Both the position numbers and the translations under genes were made by a program. A DNA stretch of 64,000 nucleotides from Candidatus Aalborgicola danicus (GTDB lineage Bacteria; Pseudomonadota; Gammaproteobacteria; Burkholderiales; Burkholderiaceae_C): the NCBI GenBank assembly GCA_016703945.1, contig JADJBC010000059.1:62001-126000 (forward strand), written 5' to 3'. Below, piece by piece: positions 1-8,273 of the stretch. Under the pieces are notes generated by a model that was not told the origin of the DNA, did no database searches, and saw only the letters and a list, made by a program, of their open reading frames with translations. The stretch's first letter is position 1, and the number at the start of each line of letters is the position of its first letter.

Positions 1-102
1 ATCTTTTTCCATATAGACCTGGACATGACCCTGCTGCACCAAACCAGCGCAGACGCGGCGTGTGCCAAAGCCTTGTGAGTAGAGAATGTCCTGAAGCTGC
101 AT
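1..102 (-). CDS. Pseudouridine synthase, RsuA family (N-terminal fragment, cut by window edge)
   Basis: Only the first 34 codons are in the window; the gene continues beyond base 1. The peptide opens MQLQDILYSQGFGTRR and continues with a V-x-G-h-V-x-V pattern. This is the start of the S4-type RNA-binding domain found at the N-terminus of RsuA/RluB/RluE-type rRNA pseudouridine synthases. These enzymes isomerise a specific uridine in rRNA in the cytoplasm. The catalytic domain is not visible, so the exact subfamily cannot be set. The ATG at 102 is the only reasonable start. It is an inference from a short stretch, so confidence is moderate. Confidence 0.55.
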   Translation of the reverse strand, partial: MQLQDILYSQGFGTRRVCAGLVQQGHVQVYMEKD

Positions 103-213
103 GGGTGGTTTCCGCCCGAAAGGCAAAGCATGGGTTGTGAAGGCCCGAATCTTGTCACAAACCACCTACCTACCCTTTTTACACCGAGGCTTTGGGTGGG
201 GCAGAACTGGGTT

Positions 214-1314
214 TTAATGACTAGCAAGACCGTCCACCGCCTGGAACATGGCCTGGCGCGCCTGCACCACCACCTGCGCACGCCAGGCATCGGTGTCGAC
301 ATAAAACGCATCCAGCATCTGGCGTTCAATCATAGCGCGCTGGGGCTGCGAAGCCTCGGGGTGCAGATACAACCAGTGGTCGGCCCGCAGGGCAGCAATC
401 ATGTCCAAAATCGGCAAGGTCCCGTATTCCATGGCAATGCCGGTGTATTCAGCCTGCGGGCATTCGTCATAAACGGCGCACCACATCAGGCCGGTCAGGC
501 GGGCTGAAGCCGACGAGCCGTCGTAAATCGAGGTGATGGGAGTTGCGCCATTGCCACCCCACCAGGCCTTGGCCCGCGCCAGGGCAGGTGCTTCGTCGCG
601 GCCGGCATAGATGCGCTCCCCCAAACCGCTAGGCCCAAGCCCGGTATGCAGGTCCATCCACGCAATGCGGCGGGCGCGTTGGGCGTAGGTCCGCAACACC
701 TGGCGCAGCGCCGTGTTACTCCAGGTGGGCGCCTGGCCGCCAAAAAACATGCCGTCTGGAAAGGCATATTGACCCTGTGACACGGCGGACTGAAAGCGGG
801 CCAGGCCATAGGTCTGGATATAGGTTGCAATTGCCGCTTGGTTGTCGGGTGTGGGCGGCCATTGTGATGGCAGCAACAATGTATGCAACTCGGCATACGC
901 GCTGTTGTCAGGAAGTGGCCGGCTGAAGTCCTGGAAATTGCGATTCAGATCCACGTTTTCGTGGGTGGTGCGTCGCAGGTAAGAAAAACCGTGCGGATTG
1001 AGGGCGTGCACGTATAAAACCGCCACACCGGCATCCCGCGCCTTGGCACGCCACTCTGCGTCCCGGGCAGCAAACACCTGCACCCCCGACCCACAATAGC
1101 CTTCCACCCCGTGGCAGGCGCTACTGATGATGAACAGATACTCCGCATCGGGTGATCCGTCCAGCGCCACGTCCATGGCCAGCGTCTCACCGTCGCGGCC
1201 CTTCAGCGGGTGCTCGTAACTCTTCAAGGCCATGCCAGCAGTCGCGGCCGATTCCAGAAACTGAATACGGGCCTGCGCATACCGCGTGGAGAAGGCCGTG
1301 TGTAAATTCATCAT
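214..1314 (-). CDS. M14-family metallopeptidase, DUF2817 type
   Basis: A 366-residue cytoplasmic-looking protein with no signal peptide or membrane segment. The carboxypeptidase-like zinc site is visible: H68-G-V-E71-G supplies the HxxE pair, MDLHTGLG near residue 220 supplies the third histidine, and ENVDLNRNF near residue 120 has the substrate-binding Asn-Arg pair. A late AMEYGT motif carries the likely catalytic glutamate. DUF2817 proteins are predicted zinc peptidases whose substrates are mostly unknown. A longer reading frame extends upstream to about 1539, but the protein similarity starts at the double ATG at 1314/1311, so that start is used. It lies just downstream of the M20 amidohydrolase on the same strand (gap about 110 bp), which suggests related peptide or amino-acid scavenging. 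Confidence 0.75.
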   Translation of the reverse strand: MMNLHTAFSTRYAQARIQFLESAATAGMALKSYEHPLKGRDGETLAMDVALDGSPDAEYLFIISSACHGVEGYCGSGVQVFAARDAEWRAKARDAGVAVLYVHALNPHGFSYLRRTTHENVDLNRNFQDFSRPLPDNSAYAELHTLLLPSQWPPTPDNQAAIATYIQTYGLARFQSAVSQGQYAFPDGMFFGGQAPTWSNTALRQVLRTYAQRARRIAWMDLHTGLGPSGLGERIYAGRDEAPALARAKAWWGGNGATPITSIYDGSSASARLTGLMWCAVYDECPQAEYTGIAMEYGTLPILDMIAALRADHWLYLHPEASQPQRAMIERQMLDAFYVDTDAWRAQVVVQARQAMFQAVDGLASH

Positions 1315-1423
1315 GCGATCCTGCCTTCGTCTACTGCGTCGACAAGGCATCCCAGCAGCGAAAACGCAAATCTCTGATGCATTTGCATAAATGTCAACTT
1401 GGTGGTTGGATTGAAAACCCGTT

Positions 1424-2656
1424 CTAGACCGATAAAGGCATGGACTGCTCGACCAGCCCCGCGTGCAGGGCAGCGCCCAGCGGCAAAATATCGTCATTGA
1501 AATCGTAGCGGGTGTTGTGCAGATAACAGCTCCCCACACCGTTTTCAGCGCCCTGCCCTATGCGCAAATAGGCACCGGGTTTGACCTGCAGCATAAATGC
1601 GAAATCTTCTGAACCCATGCTCGGGTCCAAGTCACGGATCACATGTTCTGTACCCACCAGGCTTTCAGCCACCGACGCCGCGAAATCACTCTCGGCGGAT
1701 GAGTTGATGGTCGCCGGATAAATACGTTCGTAATGCACGGCGGCCGTTGCACCGAACCCCAGCGCCACGGCGCCACACAACTCGTTCAAACGGCGCTCCA
1801 CCATGTCCTGCACCTCCGGATTGAAGGTCCGCACCGTGCCCACCAGGGTCGCCTTGCCGGGGATGACACTCATGGCACCCGGGTCACCGGCATGCATGGC
1901 GCAGACACTGATGACGGCGCTGTCGACCGCCCGCACGTTGCGTGACACAATGCTTTGAATGGCCGTGATGATGTGCGCGGCAACCAGCACGGGGTCAATC
2001 GTCTGGTAAGGGTGCGCACCGTGCCCCCCGCGACCCGAAATTTCAATCGTGATGCGGTCGGCCGAGGCCATCATGGGCCCCGTATTCAAACCAATGGTTC
2101 CGGGGCGCAAGCCGGGCCAGTTGTGCATGCCATAGACCGCTTGCACCGGGAAACGGTCAAACAAACCGTCTTCAATCATGACGCGGGCACCCGCATACCC
2201 CTCTTCACCGGGCTGAAAAATCAGCACCGCCGTGCCGTCAAAGTTGCGCGTCGAAGCCAGGTAACGCGCCGCCCCCACCAGCATCGCGGTATGGCCATCG
2301 TGGCCACAACCGTGCATCAGCCCACTATGGGACGACTTCCATGCAAAGTCGTTCAACTCGGTCATGGGCAAGGCATCCATATCTGCCCGCAAGCCGATCA
2401 TCTTGCCGCTGGTGTTTTGACGGCCCTGGATGGTGGCAACCAGGCCGGTTTTGCCGATGCCCGTGTGGACGGCATCGACTCCACACTGCTCCAAAGCCTG
2501 CTTGACCCGGGCGGCGGTATAGACCTCTTCAAAGCCCAGCTCCGGGTGGGCATGTAAATCACGTCGGAACGCGGTGAGTTCCGGGTGGAAGGCGCTGATC
2601 TGTGCGAAAGCGCGGCCGCCGACCTTGAGTTTGGATGTGTTATGGGTTCCCGGCAT
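1424..2656 (-). CDS. M20-family amidohydrolase (hippurate hydrolase-like)
   Basis: A 410-residue metal-dependent amidohydrolase of the M20/ArgE/DapE superfamily, closest in pattern to hippurate hydrolases and N-acyl-amino-acid amidohydrolases (HipO-like). Visible motifs are HPELGFEE, LRADMDALPM, the metal-binding HGCGHDGHTAML, and QPGEEG with the catalytic glutamates. The dimerisation domain sits around residues 190-310. It would hydrolyse N-acyl amino acids or small peptides in the cytoplasm. The ATG at 2656 has a GGAGG eight bases upstream; a TTG directly before it is less likely. Its start overlaps the stop of the permease remnant upstream (TGATG), so it was once translated behind a peptide ABC transporter. 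Confidence 0.85.
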   Translation of the reverse strand: MPGTHNTSKLKVGGRAFAQISAFHPELTAFRRDLHAHPELGFEEVYTAARVKQALEQCGVDAVHTGIGKTGLVATIQGRQNTSGKMIGLRADMDALPMTELNDFAWKSSHSGLMHGCGHDGHTAMLVGAARYLASTRNFDGTAVLIFQPGEEGYAGARVMIEDGLFDRFPVQAVYGMHNWPGLRPGTIGLNTGPMMASADRITIEISGRGGHGAHPYQTIDPVLVAAHIITAIQSIVSRNVRAVDSAVISVCAMHAGDPGAMSVIPGKATLVGTVRTFNPEVQDMVERRLNELCGAVALGFGATAAVHYERIYPATINSSAESDFAASVAESLVGTEHVIRDLDPSMGSEDFAFMLQVKPGAYLRIGQGAENGVGSCYLHNTRYDFNDDILPLGAALHAGLVEQSMPLSV

Positions 2657-2820
2657 CAAGGCCCTCCGATGCCACCGACGCGCAGGCGCGGGTCGACGAC
2701 GAAATACAACAAATCAACCACCAGGTTGATCACGACAGAAATCAGCACCACCATACGCAGACAGGCGGCCATCACCGGTATGTCAGCAAAGGTGACCGCC
2801 TGGATGAACAACAAGCCGAA
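2656..2820 (-). pseudogene. Remnant of a DppB/DppC-type peptide ABC permease (C-terminal end only)
   Basis: About 54 codons, FGLLFIQAVTFADIPVM... to the stop, match the extreme C-terminus of dipeptide/oligopeptide ABC permeases. The xxAVxxxDxPV segment is followed by a last membrane helix ending NLVVDLLYFVVDPRLR, which is characteristic of this family. The remaining 250 or so residues of a normal permease are absent: upstream sequence in the same frame is unrelated and has no other transporter gene before the divergent gene at 3042. The stop overlaps the amidohydrolase start by the classic TGATG arrangement. This looks like a deletion scar of a dpp-type operon. It is not expected to encode anything functional. 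Confidence 0.7.
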
Positions 2821-3041
2821 TTCACCTTGCGCCGCGTTTACCAAAAAATGCGAACACCAATCAGTATTTACGTTGTAGCGCCATGCTAGCAGAGCTGAAT
2901 ACGCGCCGCGCAACACAGTGCGGGCCGTCAAATTAACAGGCGCCGCAAACGGTTCTGTTACGTTTGCTTGCGTTTGGCGTCTTGACTGCGGCAAGGGGTG
3001 CAAAATGCCGGGTCTAGAATCTGCCAACTTCTCCAAACACC

Positions 3042-3716
3042 ATGTTGTCGCTATTTCGACCCAAAAAACAACCGGTAGACGTTCCCGTTGAGGCACCGCA
3101 GGCACAGGTTCGGCGCATGGATCTGGAGGAACGCAAGGCTTTCCGGCGAGAAATGCTGTACCAGTCGATCCGCGAGAGCTTCCTGTCCATGGAGGTCATT
3201 GGCAGCATGTACAAGTTCAAGGTCATGCCGGTGGATCTGCGCCACCACCGCTTCATCGCCATGATTGACGTCGCCAAGAACTTTGTGACCGGTCGCGATG
3301 CCCGCACCAAGAGTTTTGCCGCCATCGAAAAACAGATGCGCTCCAACACCTACAAACGCTTCGGCATTTTGATTGAGGGCACCTACTGGCGGGTCAGTGA
3401 GTCGGAAGACCGTTTTGAGCAGTACGCGCGAGCGGCCGATGCTGACCGCATACACGGCATCGAAAATCCCAAACATTTGCGTACGCACCCATCCATGGCA
3501 GCCGTTCGACTAGCGGAAAACGCAGCTCCAGAGCCCCCGCTGGCCCGCCACGCCTACCAGCCGGTCTCTGAAGACGAGGCCCAGGCCTTTATGGATGCCT
3601 TGCGCAATGGTCTGACGCCGCCCGTCATGCGTGTGGGAGACGTGGAATACCAATCCGACTTGGCCCCGCTGGACAGCGGCATCATGATTGGCGGCACCCA
3701 GTACGGCAAGTTGTGA
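3042..3716 (+). CDS. Conserved-looking protein of unknown function upstream of mutL
   Basis: A 224-residue protein I do not recognise at the family level. It starts MLSLFRPKK, is rich in Arg/Lys in the first 50 residues, and has a mixed alpha/beta middle part (roughly residues 50-130, including FKVMPVDLRHHRFIAMIDVAK and YKRFGILIEGTYWRV). It then has a low-complexity Ala/Pro linker and an acidic C-terminal tail. There is no signal peptide and no membrane segment. Its stop overlaps the GTG start of mutL by four bases (GTGA), implying translational coupling. Codon use is like its neighbours, which supports a real gene. Function is unknown. Confidence 0.7.
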   Translation: MLSLFRPKKQPVDVPVEAPQAQVRRMDLEERKAFRREMLYQSIRESFLSMEVIGSMYKFKVMPVDLRHHRFIAMIDVAKNFVTGRDARTKSFAAIEKQMRSNTYKRFGILIEGTYWRVSESEDRFEQYARAADADRIHGIENPKHLRTHPSMAAVRLAENAAPEPPLARHAYQPVSEDEAQAFMDALRNGLTPPVMRVGDVEYQSDLAPLDSGIMIGGTQYGKL

Positions 3717-5815
3717 ACGTTGCCCTGCCCCCCGCACCGTCTCGCCGCCCCATCCGTGAACTGCCCGACGAGCTGATCAGCCAGATCGCTGCGGGTGAGG
3801 TCGTCGAGCGCCCGGCCTCCGTTGTCCGAGAACTGGTGGACAACGCGCTCGATGCCGGTGCCACCCAAATCGCCGTGCGGCTGCTGGCCGGTGGTGTGCG
3901 CCTGATCAGTGTCGAGGACGATGGCATGGGCATATTGGCAGAGGAACTGCCCTTGGCATTCCGGCGCCACGCCACCAGCAAGATCGGCAACCTGCGGGAT
4001 TTGGAGTCGGTGGCCACCATGGGTTTTCGTGGCGAAGCCCTGGCCGCTATAAATTCAATAGCTGACTGTTCAATATTGTCGAGGGCTAGCGGCCAATCTG
4101 CCGCACACCTTCTGGTTGGTAGCACCGGTGAACTGAAACCGGTGGGGCGCAACCAGGGCACCACCGTCGAAGTGAAAGAGCTGTTCTACAGCACACCAGC
4201 ACGGCGCAAGTTCCTGAAGACCGACGCTACCGAGCTGGCCCATTGCATCGAATCCGTGCGCCGCCACGCTTTGGCCCGACCCGATGTGGGTTTTGCTATT
4301 TGGCACGAAGGCAAACTGGTGGAACAGTGGCGCCGTGTGGTGGACATGGCTGATGGCCTGGCAAACCCCGCGACGGCGTTGGATAAGCGCCTGGCCGATG
4401 TGCTGGGCGCGGACTTCATGGCGCAGTCCATTGCGGTCGACTGGCGTTCTGCGAGTGCCGCACGCGCAGTCGCAGAGGCGATAGCCCCGGCGAGCATGGA
4501 TGTTGCGTCCACCCCGCAAACCCTGCGCGTCTGGGGTCGGGTCGGCATACCCGACGCCGCCCGTTCACGCGCCGACCAGCAGTTCTGCTACGTCAACGGC
4601 CGCTTTGTCCGCGACAAGGTGCTGACCCACGCCGCCCGCAGCGCCTACGAAGACGTATTGCACGGCCACCGCCAGCCCATCTACGCGCTGTACCTGGCGA
4701 TGGACCCGGCGCGAGTGGATGTCAACGTACATCCCACCAAAATCGAGGTGCGCTTTCGCGACAGCCGCGAGGTGCACCAGGGCGTGCGCCATGCGGTTGA
4801 AGACACGCTGGCCACGCCACGCGTGGGCCAAGCCATTGGTACGGGCAACACGGACCAGCAGAGCAGCGGCGCGAACACAACAGGCTCAGCAGACACACCC
4901 GCCACAGCAATCGGCCTGCAAGCGCTATCGCCAGATGTTTACAAGCAAAATCGGGCTTCAGCCCCCATGTACTCTGCGCAACCAGCTATCAATTTCGGAG
5001 CGCGCACCGAACTGGTTGGCCACCGCGTCAGCGACCTCGGTGCCCTGTGGCAACCCAGCGCCAACCCTCAGGGAGGCTGGACGGCAGAGGATTCTGCGCA
5101 GGTCAAGGAGGAGCCCGCACAGCGGGCGGGGCAAAACTTGGATACTGGGGAGCAGAACCCTCTGCCGTCCAGCCTCCCAGCGAACGAAGAACCGCCCCAA
5201 ACCTGGCCCCTGGGCCGAGCCATAGCGCAGTTGCAAGGCATCTACATCCTGGCCGAAAACGCCCAGGGCCTCGTGATCGTGGACATGCACGCCGCCCACG
5301 AACGCATCGTCTACGAACGACTCAAGAACCAACTAGCCCAACAAACCGCCGATGGTGCCAATACCACCGTAGCCCAGTTGTCCAGCCAGCCCCTGCTGAT
5401 ACCCGCCACCTTTGCCGCCACCCCCAGCGAGGTCGCCACCGCCGAAGCCCACTTCACCACATTGCAGACGCTGGGCCTGGAGATCAGCCCGTTTTCGCCA
5501 AAAACACTGGCTGTGCGTGCTGTGCCCACCAGCTTGGCACAAGGCGACGCCGTGGACCTGGCCCGCAGCGTGCTGGCGGAATTGGCCCAGCACGAAGCCA
5601 GCACCGTGATTCAGCGGGCGCAAAACGAACTGCTGGCCACCATGGCCTGCCACGGCGCGGTGCGCGCCAATCGCAAACTCACACTGGAAGAGATGAACGC
5701 CCTGCTGCGCCAGATGGAGGCTACCGAGCGCAGCGACCAATGCAACCACGGCCGACCGACCTGGCGCCAGCTCACGCTGCGCGAGCTCGATGCCCTCTTT
5801 CTGCGGGGGCGTTAG
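3713..5815 (+). CDS. mutL: DNA mismatch repair protein MutL
   Basis: A 700-residue MutL. The N-terminal GHKL ATPase shows E40-x3-N44 in ELVDNALDAGA, DDGMGI at 69-74, ATSKI, and GFRGEAL. The C-terminal dimerisation domain carries D524-M-H-A, E530 and E535, matching the metal-binding endonuclease motif DQHA(x)2E(x)4E with Met for Gln. It also has the companion motifs ACHGAVRANRKL and C677-N-H-G-R-P-T. MutL couples MutS mismatch recognition to strand nicking; the endonuclease motif is known from Neisseria MutL and absent from E. coli MutL. The start is a GTG overlapping the upstream stop. The variable linker (about residues 350-510) is long and contains one dispersed repeat; a second copy lies in the ATPase domain. 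Confidence 0.95.
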   Translation: MNVALPPAPSRRPIRELPDELISQIAAGEVVERPASVVRELVDNALDAGATQIAVRLLAGGVRLISVEDDGMGILAEELPLAFRRHATSKIGNLRDLESVATMGFRGEALAAINSIADCSILSRASGQSAAHLLVGSTGELKPVGRNQGTTVEVKELFYSTPARRKFLKTDATELAHCIESVRRHALARPDVGFAIWHEGKLVEQWRRVVDMADGLANPATALDKRLADVLGADFMAQSIAVDWRSASAARAVAEAIAPASMDVASTPQTLRVWGRVGIPDAARSRADQQFCYVNGRFVRDKVLTHAARSAYEDVLHGHRQPIYALYLAMDPARVDVNVHPTKIEVRFRDSREVHQGVRHAVEDTLATPRVGQAIGTGNTDQQSSGANTTGSADTPATAIGLQALSPDVYKQNRASAPMYSAQPAINFGARTELVGHRVSDLGALWQPSANPQGGWTAEDSAQVKEEPAQRAGQNLDTGEQNPLPSSLPANEEPPQTWPLGRAIAQLQGIYILAENAQGLVIVDMHAAHERIVYERLKNQLAQQTADGANTTVAQLSSQPLLIPATFAATPSEVATAEAHFTTLQTLGLEISPFSPKTLAVRAVPTSLAQGDAVDLARSVLAELAQHEASTVIQRAQNELLATMACHGAVRANRKLTLEEMNALLRQMEATERSDQCNHGRPTWRQLTLRELDALFLRGR
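4046..4097 (+). repeat. Dispersed 55-nt element, copy 1 (inside mutL)
   Basis: Contains GCTAT...ATAGCT followed after a spacer by GTCGAGGGCTAGCGGCC. It matches the element consensus GCTAt-N6-rTAGCt ... CACGrGGGCT-rg-AGCCC seen at 4947, 10039, 16314, 28877 and 49557. It is read in frame as A-I-N-S-I-A-D-C-S-I-L-S-R-A-S in the MutL ATPase domain. The second half-palindrome is degraded. Confidence 0.55.
4947..4997 (-). repeat. Dispersed 55-nt element, copy 2 (inside mutL, opposite orientation)
   Basis: On the minus strand: TTGATAGCTGGTTGCGC, a short spacer, ATGGGGGCTGAAGCCCGATTTT. This is a close match to the element consensus, including the GGGCT/AGCCC palindrome. On the coding strand it is read as N-R-A-S-A-P-M-Y-S-A-Q-P-A-I-N-F, within the flexible linker between the two MutL domains. 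Confidence 0.6.
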
Positions 5816-5878
5816 CCCCAGCAGTCAGACGCTCTGGTGACTGGCCGTTCGCGTGCTAGACCGCACAATCATGTCTCT

Positions 5879-6772
5879 GTGAAAACCAAACACTTCGCGC
5901 AACTGGTGGCGCTGTCCGCTTTGTGGGGCGCCTCCTTCATGCTGATCCGCTTGGCCAGCCCGGTACTGGGCCCCAATGTGCTGGCAGCCCTGCGCATAGC
6001 AACCGCTACCGCCACGCTGGCTGTGCTGATGCACACCATGCACCACAACTGGCCCAGAGGACACTGGCGCGAACTGGCCCTGATCGGCTTGTTGTCGGTG
6101 GCCCTGCCCTTCTCGCTGTTTGCCTGGGCCGCCTTGCATTTACCGGCAGGGTATAGCGCGCTGCTCAACTCGACGGCCGTGGTGTTTGGCATGTTTGCCT
6201 CGGCCTGGTTGAAAGAAGACACCCTGACCGTGCGCAAAATTCTGGGTTGTGTCTGTGGTTTTGGGGGTGTCGCCCTGATTGTCGGGCTGGGCCCGGTCGA
6301 ACCCTCGCTGCGCGTTGTTTTGGCCGCACTGGGCTGTATCGCGGCGTCGGCCTGTTATGGCATATCCACCCCCTTGATGAAGCGGGCGCTGAGCCGCATG
6401 AAACCCCTGCAGATTGCGGCCGGCTTGCACGCGGTGTCCTTAGTGATGCTGCTACCCGGTGCGGCCTGGAGCTGGCCAGCCGCACACTTCACACCCGTGG
6501 CCCTGATGGCGGTGCTGATCATGGGTGTGCTGACATCCGGAATTGCCTATTGGTTGCACATTCGGATCTTGGCCCATGTCACCCCGGTGGCCGCGATGAG
6601 CCCTACCTTCATGATCCCGGTGTTTGGGGTGACCTGGGGCCATGTGTTTCTGGGTGAACCACTGAGCGCCGGCATCTTTGTCGGCGGCGCCCTGGTACTG
6701 ATGGCCAGCGCACTGATTACCGGGTTTAACCCCTGGCAAAAGTGGTGGGATACGGCAAACGCCAAATCTTAG
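5879..6772 (+). CDS. EamA-family (DMT superfamily) transporter
   Basis: A 297-residue inner-membrane protein with about ten hydrophobic helices in two EamA repeats. The first begins with the family-typical LVALSALWGASFMLIRLASPVLGP; the second starts around residue 150 (AALGCIAASACYGISTPLMKRAL). EamA proteins are exporters of amino acids or other small metabolites; the substrate cannot be read from sequence. The chosen start is the GTG at 5879, which puts the first helix about ten residues in. An alternative GTG at 5837 adds 14 residues with no family likeness. It lies 60 bp downstream of mutL and 70 bp upstream of a MATE pump, in a plus-strand run of three transporters. Confidence 0.8.
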   Translation: MKTKHFAQLVALSALWGASFMLIRLASPVLGPNVLAALRIATATATLAVLMHTMHHNWPRGHWRELALIGLLSVALPFSLFAWAALHLPAGYSALLNSTAVVFGMFASAWLKEDTLTVRKILGCVCGFGGVALIVGLGPVEPSLRVVLAALGCIAASACYGISTPLMKRALSRMKPLQIAAGLHAVSLVMLLPGAAWSWPAAHFTPVALMAVLIMGVLTSGIAYWLHIRILAHVTPVAAMSPTFMIPVFGVTWGHVFLGEPLSAGIFVGGALVLMASALITGFNPWQKWWDTANAKS

Positions 6773-6841
6773 TGCCATGTGACCAGGCAACAGCCTGCGC
6801 CCGTCGAACAGCCGTACCCTCGCCCGTAAAATGGCCGGCCC

Positions 6842-8269
6842 ATGACCGTGACCAACCTTCCTCTGCCCCCGCTCCAGCAAGCCTTGGTCCCCCGTGTCAA
6901 AACTGAAATCGCCGCCTTGTGGCAACTGGCATGGCCCATTTTGATAGGCCAGCTCGCCAATGTGGGTATGGCCGTGGCCGATGTGGCGATGGCGGGCCAT
7001 GCCTCGGCCCAGGACCTGGCGGGCGTGGCGCTCGGCTCGTCGGTATGGATGATTGTGGTGGTCACGTTGATGGGCATCATGATGTCGGTAAACCCCACCG
7101 TTGCCCATTACGTCGGTGCGGGTCAGTTTGACCGGGTGCCCCATGTCGTGCGGCAGGCCCTGTGGAAGGCTCTTGGCGTGGGTGTGGTGGCCATGGTGTT
7201 GGCCAACCTGTCGGGGCTGGTGTTTGACCACATGGAACTCGAACCGGTAGTGCGCGACATAGCGGTGCGTTTTGTGCAGATCACCAGCCTGGGCCTGCCG
7301 GCCTTTGCCTGTTACCGCGTGTTGTATGGCTACAGCGCCAGCCTGGACCAGACCAAGCCCATCATGGCGATTTCGATACTGGCCCTGGTCTTGAACTGTG
7401 GGTTGAACTGGTTACTGATTTTTGGCAATCTGGGTTTTCCCAAACTGGGTGGTGTGGGTTGTGCCTGGGCCACCATGCTGTGTCTGTGGTTCAACCTGGG
7501 GGCCTTGTTGTGGTGGATGCGGCGGGCACCTGCCTACCGCAGCACCTGGCCGTTTGACCGTTTCGAGGGCCCCAACCGCGAAAAAATGCAAAGCCTGCTC
7601 AAGCTGGGCCTGCCCATAGGCGTGACCTATTTTGCCGAAAGCAGCGCGTTCAGCTTGATTGCCTTGCTGGTGGCGCGTTTTGGCAGCACCCAGGTGGCGG
7701 CGCATCAGATTGCGCTTAATTTTTCATCCCTGGTGTTTATGCTGCCGCTCAGCCTGGGCATTGCCCTGCTGACCCGGGTAGGGCAAGCCCTGGGTGCGGG
7801 TGACCCGCAGGCCGCACGTTTTCGATCCAATGTGGGGGTGGCAACCTCGGTCGGCCTGGCCGCCGTCTCGGCCCTGTTGATGGCGGTTTTCAACGAGCAG
7901 ATTGCGTCGGCCTACACCACGGATACGGCGGTGGCCGGCGTGGCAGCAAGCCTGTTGTTTCTGGCCGCGTTATTCCAGGTGTCGGACGCGGCGCAGGTAT
8001 CCACCAGTTGCGCCATCCGGGGCTACAAGGTCAGTCGCTCGCCCATGGTGATCCATTTGACGGCGTTCTGGGTGTTTTCATTGCCCCTGGGTTGTGTGCT
8101 GGGCCTGGCGCCCGAATGGCTGCCCTGGCGCCCAGCCCAACCCATGCAGGCCGAAGGTTTCTGGATCGCGCTGGTAGTGGGCCTGACGGTGGCCGCCATC
8201 GGTTTGCTGGTCTTGCTGCGCAGCGTGGCCCGCCGCCATGTGCTAGCGACTGCTACAGAGACAGCCTGA
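6842..8269 (+). CDS. MATE-family multidrug efflux transporter (NorM-like)
   Basis: A 475-residue integral membrane protein with twelve predicted helices in two homologous halves. It has family-typical segments such as AWPILIGQLANVGMAVADVAMAGH near the N-terminus and LKLGLPIGVTYFAESSAFSLIALLVARFG opening the second half (about residue 255). MATE pumps expel cationic drugs and dyes across the inner membrane using a Na+ or H+ gradient. The length is normal for NorM-type proteins. The ATG at 6842 precedes a short hydrophilic leader. It lies four bases upstream of a Bcr/CflA pump, so the two are probably co-transcribed. Confidence 0.88.
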   Translation: MTVTNLPLPPLQQALVPRVKTEIAALWQLAWPILIGQLANVGMAVADVAMAGHASAQDLAGVALGSSVWMIVVVTLMGIMMSVNPTVAHYVGAGQFDRVPHVVRQALWKALGVGVVAMVLANLSGLVFDHMELEPVVRDIAVRFVQITSLGLPAFACYRVLYGYSASLDQTKPIMAISILALVLNCGLNWLLIFGNLGFPKLGGVGCAWATMLCLWFNLGALLWWMRRAPAYRSTWPFDRFEGPNREKMQSLLKLGLPIGVTYFAESSAFSLIALLVARFGSTQVAAHQIALNFSSLVFMLPLSLGIALLTRVGQALGAGDPQAARFRSNVGVATSVGLAAVSALLMAVFNEQIASAYTTDTAVAGVAASLLFLAALFQVSDAAQVSTSCAIRGYKVSRSPMVIHLTAFWVFSLPLGCVLGLAPEWLPWRPAQPMQAEGFWIALVVGLTVAAIGLLVLLRSVARRHVLATATETA

Positions 8270-8273
8270 CGCC

